Below, piece after piece: positions 52,779 to 60,286 of a DNA stretch of 63,964 nt. How positions within the stretch are numbered: position 1 is the stretch's first letter; the number at the start of each line of letters is the position of its first letter. Position numbers and translations under genes: made by a program. This stretch comes from DATATB01 sp036268995 (GTDB taxonomy: Bacteria; Planctomycetota; Planctomycetia; Pirellulales; PNKZ01): positions 1-63,964 of the forward strand of contig DATATB010000150.1 in assembly GCA_036268995.1 (NCBI GenBank). Direction: 5' to 3'. A model generated the notes under the pieces. The model was not told the origin of the DNA, made no database searches, and worked only from the letters and a program-made list of their open reading frames with translations.

Positions 52779-53093
52779 CTAAAAGATTCCCAGACCGACG
52801 CCGCGGGTGCGGATCACGGTGCGACTGCGCACGCGAACCGGCCGTTGGCGAACGATCACCTGTTGCTGCACGACGGTCGGCATGGCCACGATCGTGGGCA
52901 CGGCAAACGTCGTCACCACCGTGGGAACCGCCACCACCGGCGCGGCCACGATGGTTGGCGCCGTAACCACGGTGGAAACCGCCGCGGTCTGCGCGCAACC
53001 TCCCAAGGCCACGGCTGGGCAAGCCCATGCCGCATGGCCCATGCCGCATGCCAGCAGCAACAACACGCACAAAGCAATCCACGAACAACGCAT
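52779..53093 (-). CDS. Small Val-rich secreted protein
   Basis: A 104-residue protein with a signal peptide (MRCSWIALCVLLLLACGMGH). The mature part consists of Val/Pro/Ala/Thr repeats such as VVTAPTIVAAPVVAVPTVVT and ends with basic RPVRVRSRTVIRTRG. The function is unknown. Val-rich repeats of the same kind open the next upstream protein (53157-53816). It is of host type and resembles small planctomycete secreted proteins. The start was chosen for its signal peptide; upstream ATGs exist. Confidence 0.65.
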   Translation of the reverse strand: MRCSWIALCVLLLLACGMGHAAWACPAVALGGCAQTAAVSTVVTAPTIVAAPVVAVPTVVTTFAVPTIVAMPTVVQQQVIVRQRPVRVRSRTVIRTRGVGLGIF

Positions 53094-53156
53094 GCCAAAC
53101 CTTCCTTTCGCAAAACTCATCACACGCAACACATCACGATCGCATCATTTCTTATT

Positions 53157-53816
53157 TCACTTCGCCGGTTCGGCTGGCGCCGGAGCCGGGCCGGCCGGAA
53201 CAGCCGCGGGCGGCGATGGCTGAGCATTCGCGCCGCTCGTTCCACCCGACTCCTGGCCGTGGCTCGAAAATTCTTGCAACAGTCGCCCCAATTCCTCGGC
53301 CGACAGGGTCTTTCCGGAACTGACCGGCGGCATCCGCTGGCTTGTGTCGTCGGAGAGCACGCGGCCGATGCACTTCAAACGAATATCCGGGCTGAGCGCT
53401 TGCAGATTGCTCAGATCCAGTCCGGCCTTGGGCTGCGGGCCGCTGTGACAGCCGGCGCAGGTTTTGGATACGAGCGACGGAATCGCCTCCGGCTTGATCA
53501 CACCGGCGCTCGTGAGCCGCGCCAGGATCCTGGCCGCAATTCGATCCTCGGCCGTGTCGTTGCCGCCCGTGGCCTGACGCCCTGCCGGTGCAGGCATGAC
53601 TGCGCCGCCGCCATATTGGACATAACTTTGCGGCGCGATCGGCACGACATACTGCGGCACCGCCACGGGCACGGCGAATTGCGCCACCACCAGGTTCTGC
53701 TGTACGACCGGTTGCGCGAACCCGCAACCGGCGTGGGCCGAGGAAATGATGAAGTAGGAATGATGAATGATGAATAAAAACACAAACACCGACAGCCGTC
53801 CACAGATTCGACTCAT
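53157..53816 (-). CDS. Secreted c-type cytochrome with repeat-derived signal peptide
   Basis: A 219-residue protein. The signal peptide core VFLFIIHHSYFIISSAHAG is encoded by the left arm of a heptamer repeat (53743-53776); no other in-frame hydrophobic segment exists. The mature part opens with Val/Pro/Gln-rich VVQQNLVVAQFAVPVAVPQY, followed by a cytochrome c domain with one heme site, CAGCH, and the distal Met in QRMPPVSSG. The C-terminus is Ala/Pro-rich. A possible electron carrier in the periplasm, placed inside the phage-like cluster. Confidence 0.75.
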   Translation of the reverse strand: MSRICGRLSVFVFLFIIHHSYFIISSAHAGCGFAQPVVQQNLVVAQFAVPVAVPQYVVPIAPQSYVQYGGGAVMPAPAGRQATGGNDTAEDRIAARILARLTSAGVIKPEAIPSLVSKTCAGCHSGPQPKAGLDLSNLQALSPDIRLKCIGRVLSDDTSQRMPPVSSGKTLSAEELGRLLQEFSSHGQESGGTSGANAQPSPPAAVPAGPAPAPAEPAK

Positions 53817-53869
53817 GGCATCCCCCTATTCAGCATTCATCGTTCATCGTTCATCATTCGCCGCTTTAG
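53743..53869. repeat. Heptamer-repeat hairpin, TCATTCA flavour
   Basis: The left arm (53746-53776: AAATGAT GAAGTAG GAATGAT GAATGAT) encodes the signal peptide of the cytochrome (minus strand). The right arm (53830-53862) encodes the last residues (AANDER) of the upstream cytochrome. A loop of about 55 nt includes the start codon of the 53157-53816 gene. Confidence 0.85.
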
Positions 53870-55310
53870 CGGCTCGCAGCGCGATCTCTGCGAAGCAGCT
53901 TTCCCAGGCCGCGCGATTCACGGCCTTGCCCGTGGCCAGCGCTAGCGCGATGGGGTCGGTGCTGTGTGCCAAGACTGTCGTTAGCTGGGCCGGAGCGATG
54001 CCCAACTCGCCGGCGGCCCGCTCGGGCGTGACTTGCTCGTCGGCATAGCCGGCAAACATGCTCGAGAGCGCGTCGACAGCCTGCGCCGGCGTCATGCCGC
54101 CGGTGGCGCCTGCCACCGCCGCGGCAAAATCTTCTCGATCGCGCGTCATGGCCCGGCCCAGCGCCGGGTTGTCGTAGAGTTCGGCGAGGCGCTGGGCCAC
54201 TTCCGGCAGATAGCTTTTGATACCGGCGCTAGCGATCAAATCGGTTTGATCGTCATGAAAAGGCTGCAAGCCGGCCGTGCCGCCGTTGCGCTCGTGGCAG
54301 CGGAGGCAGGTGAGCATCGGCCGGATGATGCCGTCGCCCGTGTAGTCCTTGGCCACCTTGTCCGGCACGACGTCGGTGCGATTGCCCGCGGCATCGAAGA
54401 CCGCGACGCGCCACAGCCGGTTCGCGCCCAATGCAAAGATCTCGCTAGCTTGAAAGTTGAACTTTTGCGTGGCGCCCTTTCCCAGGTCGATGTCCACCGG
54501 ATTGCGGAGCGGATCGCGATCGGGGCTCTCGGCGTCGACGTCTTTCGATTGCCACACGCCGCCAAATGCGCCCGGGCGCTGGATGATGCGACGCGGCTTG
54601 CGCGTGACGCCCGAGCGCAGCAGGTTCGCCGCGCTATCGGCTGCCAGGCTTCCCAGGGCCACGGCGTCAACGCCGAACTGCTTGAAGTAATCTTCTTCCT
54701 TGGCCGGGACGCCAGCCCAGCCGTAGTAAGCGCCGCCAGCCACCCGGCTCACAAAGTAATCGGCACGCAGCACGGCCCCAAAGCTGGTAGACATTTGCTT
54801 GAGCCTGGCAGCGGCCGCCACGTCCACCCAGCCGCCGTCGGTGGTCACCGTGCGGGGCGTCCTTTCGCCGGCGGCCAGCACCTGCGTCCGCAGGTGGAAA
54901 TACGGATCGGTCTCGGCGAGTTTTTCCCAGGCGCCGAACAGCTCTTGGTAAGTGCCGGGCTTTTTAAAGTCGGCATAGCTCGCCAGGTCGACGCGCACCA
55001 GCCGGCCCCCGTCTTCGACCCGCACGGGCAGCGCCAGCGGGCGAGCCCGGCTGATCGAGTTCAGCAAGAACGAGATCGCTTTGGCCTGCCGCACGCATTG
55101 TGCTTCATCGGCAGTCGTCAGTTGCAGATACCGCGTCTGCCCGCGGACAGCCGCCGGCAGCGACTCGATGTCGGCCACGGCCGCGCGCACCGCTTCGGCG
55201 GGGGTCATGGCGAGACAGAGTGCGGAGTGCAGAGTGAAAAGTGAAAAGTGAAAAGTGGAAAACCAAAGCCGGAACGCGCGCCGTAGGATCAAGCGTGCCG
55301 CCTCCGTCAT
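53844..55310 (-). CDS. Large secreted protein with c-type heme site
   Basis: A 488-residue protein. The ATG at 55308-55310 gives MTEAARLILRRAFRLWFSTF followed by HFSLFTLHSALCLAM, a good signal peptide written by a TCACTTT repeat arm; the alternative start MTPAEAVRAA (55208) would remove it. A single heme site, CLRCH, lies in the second half (MLTCLRCHERNGGTAGLQ). The rest has no family I recognise, with blocks such as VDVAAAARLKQMSTSFGAV, YYGWAGVPAKEEDYFKQFG and GATGGMTPAQAVDALSSMFA. The heme site demands export, supporting the longer start. The C-terminal AANDER is repeat-derived. Confidence 0.7.
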   Translation of the reverse strand: MTEAARLILRRAFRLWFSTFHFSLFTLHSALCLAMTPAEAVRAAVADIESLPAAVRGQTRYLQLTTADEAQCVRQAKAISFLLNSISRARPLALPVRVEDGGRLVRVDLASYADFKKPGTYQELFGAWEKLAETDPYFHLRTQVLAAGERTPRTVTTDGGWVDVAAAARLKQMSTSFGAVLRADYFVSRVAGGAYYGWAGVPAKEEDYFKQFGVDAVALGSLAADSAANLLRSGVTRKPRRIIQRPGAFGGVWQSKDVDAESPDRDPLRNPVDIDLGKGATQKFNFQASEIFALGANRLWRVAVFDAAGNRTDVVPDKVAKDYTGDGIIRPMLTCLRCHERNGGTAGLQPFHDDQTDLIASAGIKSYLPEVAQRLAELYDNPALGRAMTRDREDFAAAVAGATGGMTPAQAVDALSSMFAGYADEQVTPERAAGELGIAPAQLTTVLAHSTDPIALALATGKAVNRAAWESCFAEIALRAAKAANDER

Positions 55311-55340
55311 TTTGCACTTTGCACTCTTCACTTTTCACTT
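55214..55340. repeat. Heptamer-repeat hairpin, TCACTTT flavour
   Basis: Left arm about 55218-55259 (GTGAAAA, GTGCAGA units), right arm about 55313-55340 (TTGCACT, TCACTTT units). The arms pair over 25-30 nt. The left arm encodes the signal peptide of the 53844-55310 protein. Confidence 0.85.
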
Positions 55341-55346
55341 CCCTCG

Positions 55347-55454
55347 TCAGTATCCCATTCCGACAAACAGTGCCCGGACGACAAGGGCCGCCAGCAAGGC
55401 CGCGCCCAGCACGCCGCAAGCGATGTCAACCCGGCTGGGAATGTCGTGTTTCAT
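55347..55454 (-). CDS. 35-residue single-pass membrane protein
   Basis: MKHDIPSRVDIACGVLGAAL followed by LAALVVRALFVGMGY. One membrane segment spans residues 11-33 after a charged N-terminus. It lies a few bases after the cysteine peptidase gene on the same strand. Its size, single membrane helix and place make a holin- or pinholin-like role possible, but there is no direct evidence. The short length leaves some doubt that it is a real gene. Confidence 0.45.
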   Translation of the reverse strand: MKHDIPSRVDIACGVLGAALLAALVVRALFVGMGY

Positions 55455-55459
55455 CGGAC

Positions 55460-56224
55460 TCAAACCGTTGCCAGATCCGCCGTGAGTGCCGCGAGGTCGA
55501 AGCCGTTGGGCGCCTGGCCGGTGCCTTCGATCCAATCCTGGCTGACGATGCCCCAGGCTTCGTCGCAATAGGCATTCAAAAACGACCACATGCGTTGCAG
55601 CGCGCCCCAGGTGACGCACGTCAGGCCGTGCTGGTCGTAATCGACGACATACACCGCGTGGCCGCCCCAACTGCCAGGCTGATACTGCGGCAGCAGATGC
55701 GAGAGCCAAGGCGCCACCGGCGCACTCCACACCTGTTGGTTTTGCGCCGAAAGGGGCAGCGACAGCCCGATGTACACGCCGCCAAAGAGCCACACGCCTG
55801 CTTGCATGTGCTGCTGATTTTGCGGCTCCAGCGCCACGAACGCGCCGATCTTGTGGCCGGCAATGCCGGTGCCGCGCCAATAGTTGAGCACGTCCAATTC
55901 GACGCAGCCCACGTCGGTGGACGAATCGCCCGGCACGTAACCGCTGACGGCCGAGTAAGCCGCCAGGATCTGATCGTCGGTGGGCGTGAACTCCGCCGCG
56001 GCGTTGGCAGTCCAGGCTTCGAGCTGATGTCCCGGAGCCGCGATGGCGCAGTCGCCGATCGAGTCGTTGAGCATCATCGGCCAATTCGGCACCTTGCCGC
56101 TCCAAGCGCAAGAAGCCGGTGGCTGCGGCAACGAAGCGCGCACGTAGTTGGCAAAGTGCAGCGTACGATGATCGTGCCGCGGGGGCAGCTTGCCGAGCCT
56201 GCGAGATGTGAGGGATGCTTGCAC
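55460..56224 (-). CDS. Papain-like cysteine peptidase
   Basis: A 254-residue protein beginning MQASLTSRRLGKLPPRHDHR. The catalytic Cys is C59 in NDSIGDCAIAAPGHQLEAW, and the His is H189 in PGSWGGHAVYVVDYDQHGL; the usual NSWG strand appears as CVTWGALQRMWSF. This is a C1/C39-like fold. There is no signal peptide. In a phage-like cluster it may cut peptidoglycan cross-links, host protein or structural proteins during entry; any of these is inference. It follows two small proteins in a presumed operon. Confidence 0.75.
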   Translation of the reverse strand: MQASLTSRRLGKLPPRHDHRTLHFANYVRASLPQPPASCAWSGKVPNWPMMLNDSIGDCAIAAPGHQLEAWTANAAAEFTPTDDQILAAYSAVSGYVPGDSSTDVGCVELDVLNYWRGTGIAGHKIGAFVALEPQNQQHMQAGVWLFGGVYIGLSLPLSAQNQQVWSAPVAPWLSHLLPQYQPGSWGGHAVYVVDYDQHGLTCVTWGALQRMWSFLNAYCDEAWGIVSQDWIEGTGQAPNGFDLAALTADLATV

Positions 56225-56291
56225 GAACGACCTCCGAGAGCGATGAGAAACGATTGCGAAAATGGCGATTGCGTTGCCCGAGCCGAAGCGA

Positions 56292-56624
56292 CTACTGCCC
56301 GCCGCCGGACTGATTGAACGCGGCGACGATGGCTTGGATCAGGCTGATCAACTGCGGCAGGGCGTTGATGATCGGCCCGAGGTTGATCGAGACGCGGTGT
56401 GCGCCGCTCGTTGCATCGCCCGCGGAGTTGGACACCAGCGGGCAGTCTTCAAGCCAGGGCACCAGCAAGTCGCCGGCTGTTTTCAAGGCAGCCCAGAAGT
56501 CGTTGAGATTGTCGGCGGCCTGCATGGCCTCCAGGTCGCTGAGTAGTTGCGGTAATTGCTCGCTGTGGCTGGCCAGCCATTGGGCCAGCGCTTCCAATTG
56601 GCTCGAATCGATCGCGGTGCTCAT
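56292..56624 (-). CDS. Small helical protein, unknown
   Basis: A 110-residue protein beginning MSTAIDSSQLEALAQWLASH, with amphipathic helices (SEQLPQLLSDLEAMQAADNL, NDFWAALKTAGDLLVPWLED) and a C-terminal hydrophobic helix GPIINALPQLISLIQAIVAA that could insert into membranes. No family recognised. Position between the coiled-coil protein and the peptidase suggests a shared role. Confidence 0.55.
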   Translation of the reverse strand: MSTAIDSSQLEALAQWLASHSEQLPQLLSDLEAMQAADNLNDFWAALKTAGDLLVPWLEDCPLVSNSAGDATSGAHRVSINLGPIINALPQLISLIQAIVAAFNQSGGGQ

Positions 56625-56684
56625 GAGCTGTGCTCCCCTGGTTGAATGCCCCCCGGCCGGCAATCGCGTGCCGGCTGGGTCGGC

Positions 56685-56960
56685 TTATGCCTTGGACGAG
56701 TTCTGCAAACGGTTTGACAGTTGATTGAGCGCCTCGACGACGGCCAGGTGGTCGTCGTGAAAGCGCTCGCTCTGAGCCGAAATCACGCTATACAGGCATT
56801 CGCGCTCGGACCGGTATTCGGCCCGCATGCGGGCCATCTCCTCGCGAAACGCCTTGACGATGTTGGGCAGCGTGCGGGTGGCCGTGTGCCAGGAGTACCA
56901 GCACAAGATGGCCGTCGCCGTGAGATTGCTGACGTCGGTCACCGGCAAACCTGCTTCATT
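56685..56960 (-). CDS. Small coiled-coil protein, first gene of the cluster
   Basis: About 91 residues from the GTG start VNEAGLPVTDVSNLTATAIL, with a partly hydrophobic N-terminal stretch (ATAILCWYSWHTATRTLP) and a charged helix EEMARMRAEYRSERECLYSV followed by a helix rich in Asn, Gln and Leu. It may be a membrane-associated coiled coil (spanin- or holin-like); not recognised as a family. An upstream in-frame start up to 57011 would reach the leader hairpin and is less likely. It is the first gene after the leader/attenuator. Confidence 0.5.
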   Translation of the reverse strand, partial: NEAGLPVTDVSNLTATAILCWYSWHTATRTLPNIVKAFREEMARMRAEYRSERECLYSVISAQSERFHDDHLAVVEALNQLSNRLQNSSKA

Positions 56961-57012
56961 CACGCGAAAGCACCGTTTCCTCGTCCCAGTGCCGCGGCCG
57001 GCCGAGAGCAAT

Positions 57013-57097
57013 AAAAAAAGCCCGGCACCGGACTCACATGTCCAGTGACGGGCTCTTGAGATACCTGACTTGTGTCGCTTCAGGCTCGGCTGATACC
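57013..57097 (-). promoter_or_regulatory. Structured leader/attenuator, copy 2
   Basis: Read on the minus strand: GGTATC-N3-CGAGCC (57092-57097 onward), a CCTGA/TCAGG stem, GGTATC-N4-GAGCC, then a 36-nt two-tier hairpin (outer AGCCCG/CGGGCT at 57049-57054 and 57019-57024; inner GGAC/GTCC), then seven T (57013-57019). Copy 1 at 46899-46990 has the same order of motifs. Because it stands between a candidate promoter and the first gene of the cluster, it may switch the whole cluster on or off by antitermination. Confidence 0.75.
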
Positions 57098-57112
57098 GCG
57101 TAACAGGGGCGG

Positions 57113-57142
57113 ATATTACCGCAGCGCCTGGCCCATTTTCAA
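57113..57142 (-). promoter_or_regulatory. Candidate promoter of the phage-like cluster
   Basis: On the minus strand, TTGAAA (57137-57142) and TAATAT (57113-57118) are spaced by 18 nt. The predicted start point lies about 10 nt before the first GGTATC of the leader. The -10 matches the consensus at four of six positions, so confidence is moderate. Confidence 0.45.
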
Positions 57143-57321
57143 GTTTTTTCTGCCGCGGTCCTCAGCCGAATGCCGCGGCGCAACGGCGCAACCTGTTAAG
57201 CTCGCAACGCTTTCCAGCGGCAGCCTGCGACGGCGGTTTTGCAATCGCAGAGCTCGACTGTTCGTAAGCGGCGATGGCGTTCCGGTGCGGTCGATTGGCG
57301 GCGGCGGCGTTTGCCGCTTCA

Positions 57322-57349
57322 TTGACTCGACTTGCCTGGACTTTATAAT
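57322..57349 (+). promoter_or_regulatory. Sigma-70 promoter of trxA
   Basis: TTGACT (57322-57327) and a perfect TATAAT (57344-57349) spaced by 16 nt. The start point would be about 57356, giving an 80-nt leader to trxA. This is the best sigma-70 promoter seen in the window. Confidence 0.75.
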
Positions 57350-57436
57350 TTTGCTGGTTTGGCGGTTTGATCGCTCCGGTGCCACGCAGTGGGCAGACTG
57401 GAGCGCTTATCTTTCGTGGAAGGAGCTGGGACTGGC

Positions 57437-57763
57437 ATGGCTGGCAACGTACTCGAATTGACTGACAAGAACTTTCAGACCGAGGTCCTGCAGTCCGGCG
57501 AGCCGGTGCTCGTCGACTTCTGGGCGCCTTGGTGCGGCCCGTGCCGGATGATTGCCCCGATGATCGAGGAGCTGGCAGCCGAATACTCCGGCGCGATCAA
57601 GATCGGGAAGATCAATATCGACGACAGCCCGCGAGCTGCCGGCGACTACGGCGTCAGCAGCATCCCGACTCTGATGATCTTCAAGGCGGGCGAAGTGGTG
57701 GACCGGTTCGTGGGCGTGCAGCCGAAGAACCGGCTGCAAGCAGCGCTGGACGCCGCCAAATAG
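57437..57763 (+). CDS. trxA: Thioredoxin
   Basis: A 108-residue, full-length thioredoxin. The active site WCGPC is in DFWAPWCGPCRMIAPMIEEL; the cis-Pro is in VSSIPTLMIFKAGEVVDRFVG. A small cytosolic disulfide reductase. GGAAGGAG lies about 11 nt before the ATG, and a strong promoter is about 90 nt upstream. It is not part of the phage-like cluster, which points the other way. Confidence 0.96.
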   Translation: MAGNVLELTDKNFQTEVLQSGEPVLVDFWAPWCGPCRMIAPMIEELAAEYSGAIKIGKINIDDSPRAAGDYGVSSIPTLMIFKAGEVVDRFVGVQPKNRLQAALDAAK

Positions 57764-57967
57764 CAAACCGCTGACAGACTGATAGGGTCCGGCGGGGGCG
57801 ACTTTCGCCAAATAGGGCGGCCCTTGCCAGGCAGGATAGTGGGATTCGGTCAACTTTGCGGACCGTCCGGCCGATCTATACGGCCGGTTAGCCTTGCTGG
57901 GGCTGGCGGCTAATTGCTGCTGGCAAACTAGCCGGCAAGGCAGTCGCCGCAATAGGCCCCCAAGCCG

Positions 57968-60052
57968 ATGTCCGATTCGAGCACGGAAGAACGCCACGGG
58001 CAGACCGGTTGCCAGCAGCCAGCAGCCGATGGCGAGTCTCGCTCGCTCGGCTCGCCCCGCGTGGACGGTCCGCACACGCTCGGCGATCAGCGGCCAGCGC
58101 CGTCCGAGCCATTTCTGCCGGGCTCGTCGCTGGCGGCAGCGGAAGCCTTGCCCGGCTCGGACGAAACCCTCGCCGAGACGACGGACGCCGACGTGCTGCG
58201 GCTCCGGCTGCAAGCACGACAATTGACCGAATTGCTGCGCGTGCGCTACGAGGATCTCGAGCGCCGCGAGGCCCTGTTGAGCAAGCAACTGGCCGGCGCC
58301 GACCGCGATGCCCGGGCCATGCGTCTGCAACTGGACGAGTGCGTGGCCGAATTGAGGGAGCGCGAGCAACAGTTCGACGAGCGCCAAGCGGCCCTGGATG
58401 AGCAGGACCGGCAGTTGGCGGCCGCCGGCGCTCTGCTCCAGCAGCGCGAGCGGGCCCTGACCGAGCAGACCGGCCAATTGGCGATCGAAGCGGCGGAATG
58501 GAGCGAAAAGGCCACCGATCTGGCCGCGCGCGAAGCCGCACTCGAGCCGCTACGAGAGCAGTTGCTTGCGGCCGCCCGAGTCCAGGCTGATGAGACTCGC
58601 CAGGCGGCCATCGCCGAGCGCGACGAGTTGCTCGCGGCTGCTGCCAAGGCAGCCGAGCAGGCCCGAGCGGCACTCCAGGACGAATTGCACGTCCTACGGC
58701 AGAACCACGAGACGTCGATCCGCGCCGCTCGGGCCGCGCAGCAGCGGCTCGAAGAGCAACGCCTGCAAATCGAAGCCGACGCCTCTACCATCGAGCGTCG
58801 GACCGAAGAAATCGAGGAGCAGGCGCGGCAAACGTTCGAGCAAGCCCGGGCCGCCGGCGCTCAAGAGGCCAAGCGGCAGGCGGCAATCGACCGGGCTGCA
58901 TGGGAGCAAGCGATGCGGTTGGCTCTTCAGCGGGCCGACGAGGAGCTCGAAAGCCGGCGTGAGACGCTGGGGCTGGAATGGGCAGAGAAATCGTCCACCC
59001 TGCAGGCCGAAGCCGAAAGCCTGGCGGCTCAGCAGGCGGGCCTGGCCGAAGCCCAGCGGTTGATCGAATTGGGCCACGCTGCCATGGCTGATCGCGAGGC
59101 GGCCGCCGTCCAGTCGATCGAAGCTCGACGCGAGGCCGCGGAAGCCATCGTCCGGCTGGCCTTGGCCAGGCTAGACGATCGGCAGCAGTGCATCGAGTTC
59201 CGGGCAGCCGAAGTTGAAGCCCGCTGGGAGGAACTGCGCCGCCAAAGTGCGCAACCCTCGGCCGAAGAGGAGGCGCGCCGGCAGGATCTCGAGCAGCTTG
59301 CTTCGGCCGTGGGCCACCGCGAACGGCGAATCCAGGAAGCCGAAGCCTGGCTCGAGCACGGCCAAAACGAGGTCCAGCGTTTGCGGGCCGATTTGCAGGC
59401 CGATCGCGAGCGAAGCGAGGCCCAAACCCGGCTCCAGCGGCGGCGGTTGGCCGAGTCCGAGCGGCGGCTCGCGGCCGAAATCAGCGAAAAGCGCCGGTCG
59501 CTGGAGCGGCAAAACGAAGAGCTCGATCTCCGCCGCGGAAGTCTGGAGCAATTGCAGCAGGAGCTGATCGACTTGCACCGCGAGACGCTCGAATTGCGAC
59601 TTTCGACTGAAGAGCTGTGGACGCAGTTGGCCGGCGACGTCCCACCGGCCGCCTTGAGCCACGCGCTTGGGCAGTCGCGCGCCCGGCTCGACGACCAACA
59701 CCGAATGACGTTGCAAAAAATTAACGCGGGCCGGGCCGAAGTCGAGCAATTGCGCATAGAATTAGCAGTGACTCGTGCCCAGCTCGAGCACGACACCCAG
59801 GAATTGGAGCAATGGGCCCAGCGGCGGAGCCAGGAATTAGACCAGCAGGCGGCGGCGTTGGCGGCGCGCGAGGGGGAGTTGGACGAACAGGAGCGAGCGG
59901 CCAGCGAAGCCCGCGAGGGCTGGATTCGGGAGCGATTGGAGCTGGAACAGGAGCTGCGCGCCACGCGCGATCAACTGCGGAAGGCCACGGCGAGCCGCTT
60001 TGGCCGGCGGTCGGGCATAGCCGGCCCGCGAGTCCACGCGGCGGGAGTCTGA
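57968..60052 (+). CDS. Large coiled-coil protein
   Basis: A 694-residue protein. The first 75 residues are disordered (MSDSSTEERHGQTGCQQPAA). From residue 75 to about 680 it is nearly continuous coiled coil, rich in Glu, Gln, Arg, Ala and Leu (LQARQLTELLRVRYEDLERR, QLAGADRDARAMRLQLDECV). No signal peptide or membrane segment is seen. It ends SRFGRRSGIAGPRVHAAGV. A long rod-shaped cytosolic protein, perhaps cytoskeletal or chromosome-associated; the function is not known. It is not similar to known SMC proteins, as it has no ATPase head. Confidence 0.75.
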   Translation: MSDSSTEERHGQTGCQQPAADGESRSLGSPRVDGPHTLGDQRPAPSEPFLPGSSLAAAEALPGSDETLAETTDADVLRLRLQARQLTELLRVRYEDLERREALLSKQLAGADRDARAMRLQLDECVAELREREQQFDERQAALDEQDRQLAAAGALLQQRERALTEQTGQLAIEAAEWSEKATDLAAREAALEPLREQLLAAARVQADETRQAAIAERDELLAAAAKAAEQARAALQDELHVLRQNHETSIRAARAAQQRLEEQRLQIEADASTIERRTEEIEEQARQTFEQARAAGAQEAKRQAAIDRAAWEQAMRLALQRADEELESRRETLGLEWAEKSSTLQAEAESLAAQQAGLAEAQRLIELGHAAMADREAAAVQSIEARREAAEAIVRLALARLDDRQQCIEFRAAEVEARWEELRRQSAQPSAEEEARRQDLEQLASAVGHRERRIQEAEAWLEHGQNEVQRLRADLQADRERSEAQTRLQRRRLAESERRLAAEISEKRRSLERQNEELDLRRGSLEQLQQELIDLHRETLELRLSTEELWTQLAGDVPPAALSHALGQSRARLDDQHRMTLQKINAGRAEVEQLRIELAVTRAQLEHDTQELEQWAQRRSQELDQQAAALAAREGELDEQERAASEAREGWIRERLELEQELRATRDQLRKATASRFGRRSGIAGPRVHAAGV

Positions 60053-60286
60053 GCCGGTCCGGGGCTGCCAGTGGCGTGGTTGGCCTTTTCCGGACACTGG
60101 CCGGGGCGCGAGGGGAGCCCGGCGGAAAGATCGAAAATTTTTCAAGAGCAATTTCCGCCTCCGGCCGGCCTAAAAACGCTTGTCGGTTTTTTACACCAAT
60201 GCTATAAGCACGCAGATTTGGGAACGATGGCCGGGGCACTCGGCCGCCCGAGTCTGGTTACTCAAAGGAGGAGAGGTTCAATTCCA

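Larger units (their letters stand above)
56961..57436. other. 475-nt divergent control region
   Basis: This holds the leader/attenuator of the minus-strand phage-like cluster (57013-57097), a candidate minus-strand promoter (57113-57142), and a plus-strand promoter for trxA (57322-57349). No gene is supported in it. Confidence 0.6.

Noticed and set aside
57072..57461. Plus-strand open frame across the control region upstream of trxA
   Set aside because: It overlaps the trxA promoter and start, has no recognisable features and reads through both promoter regions.
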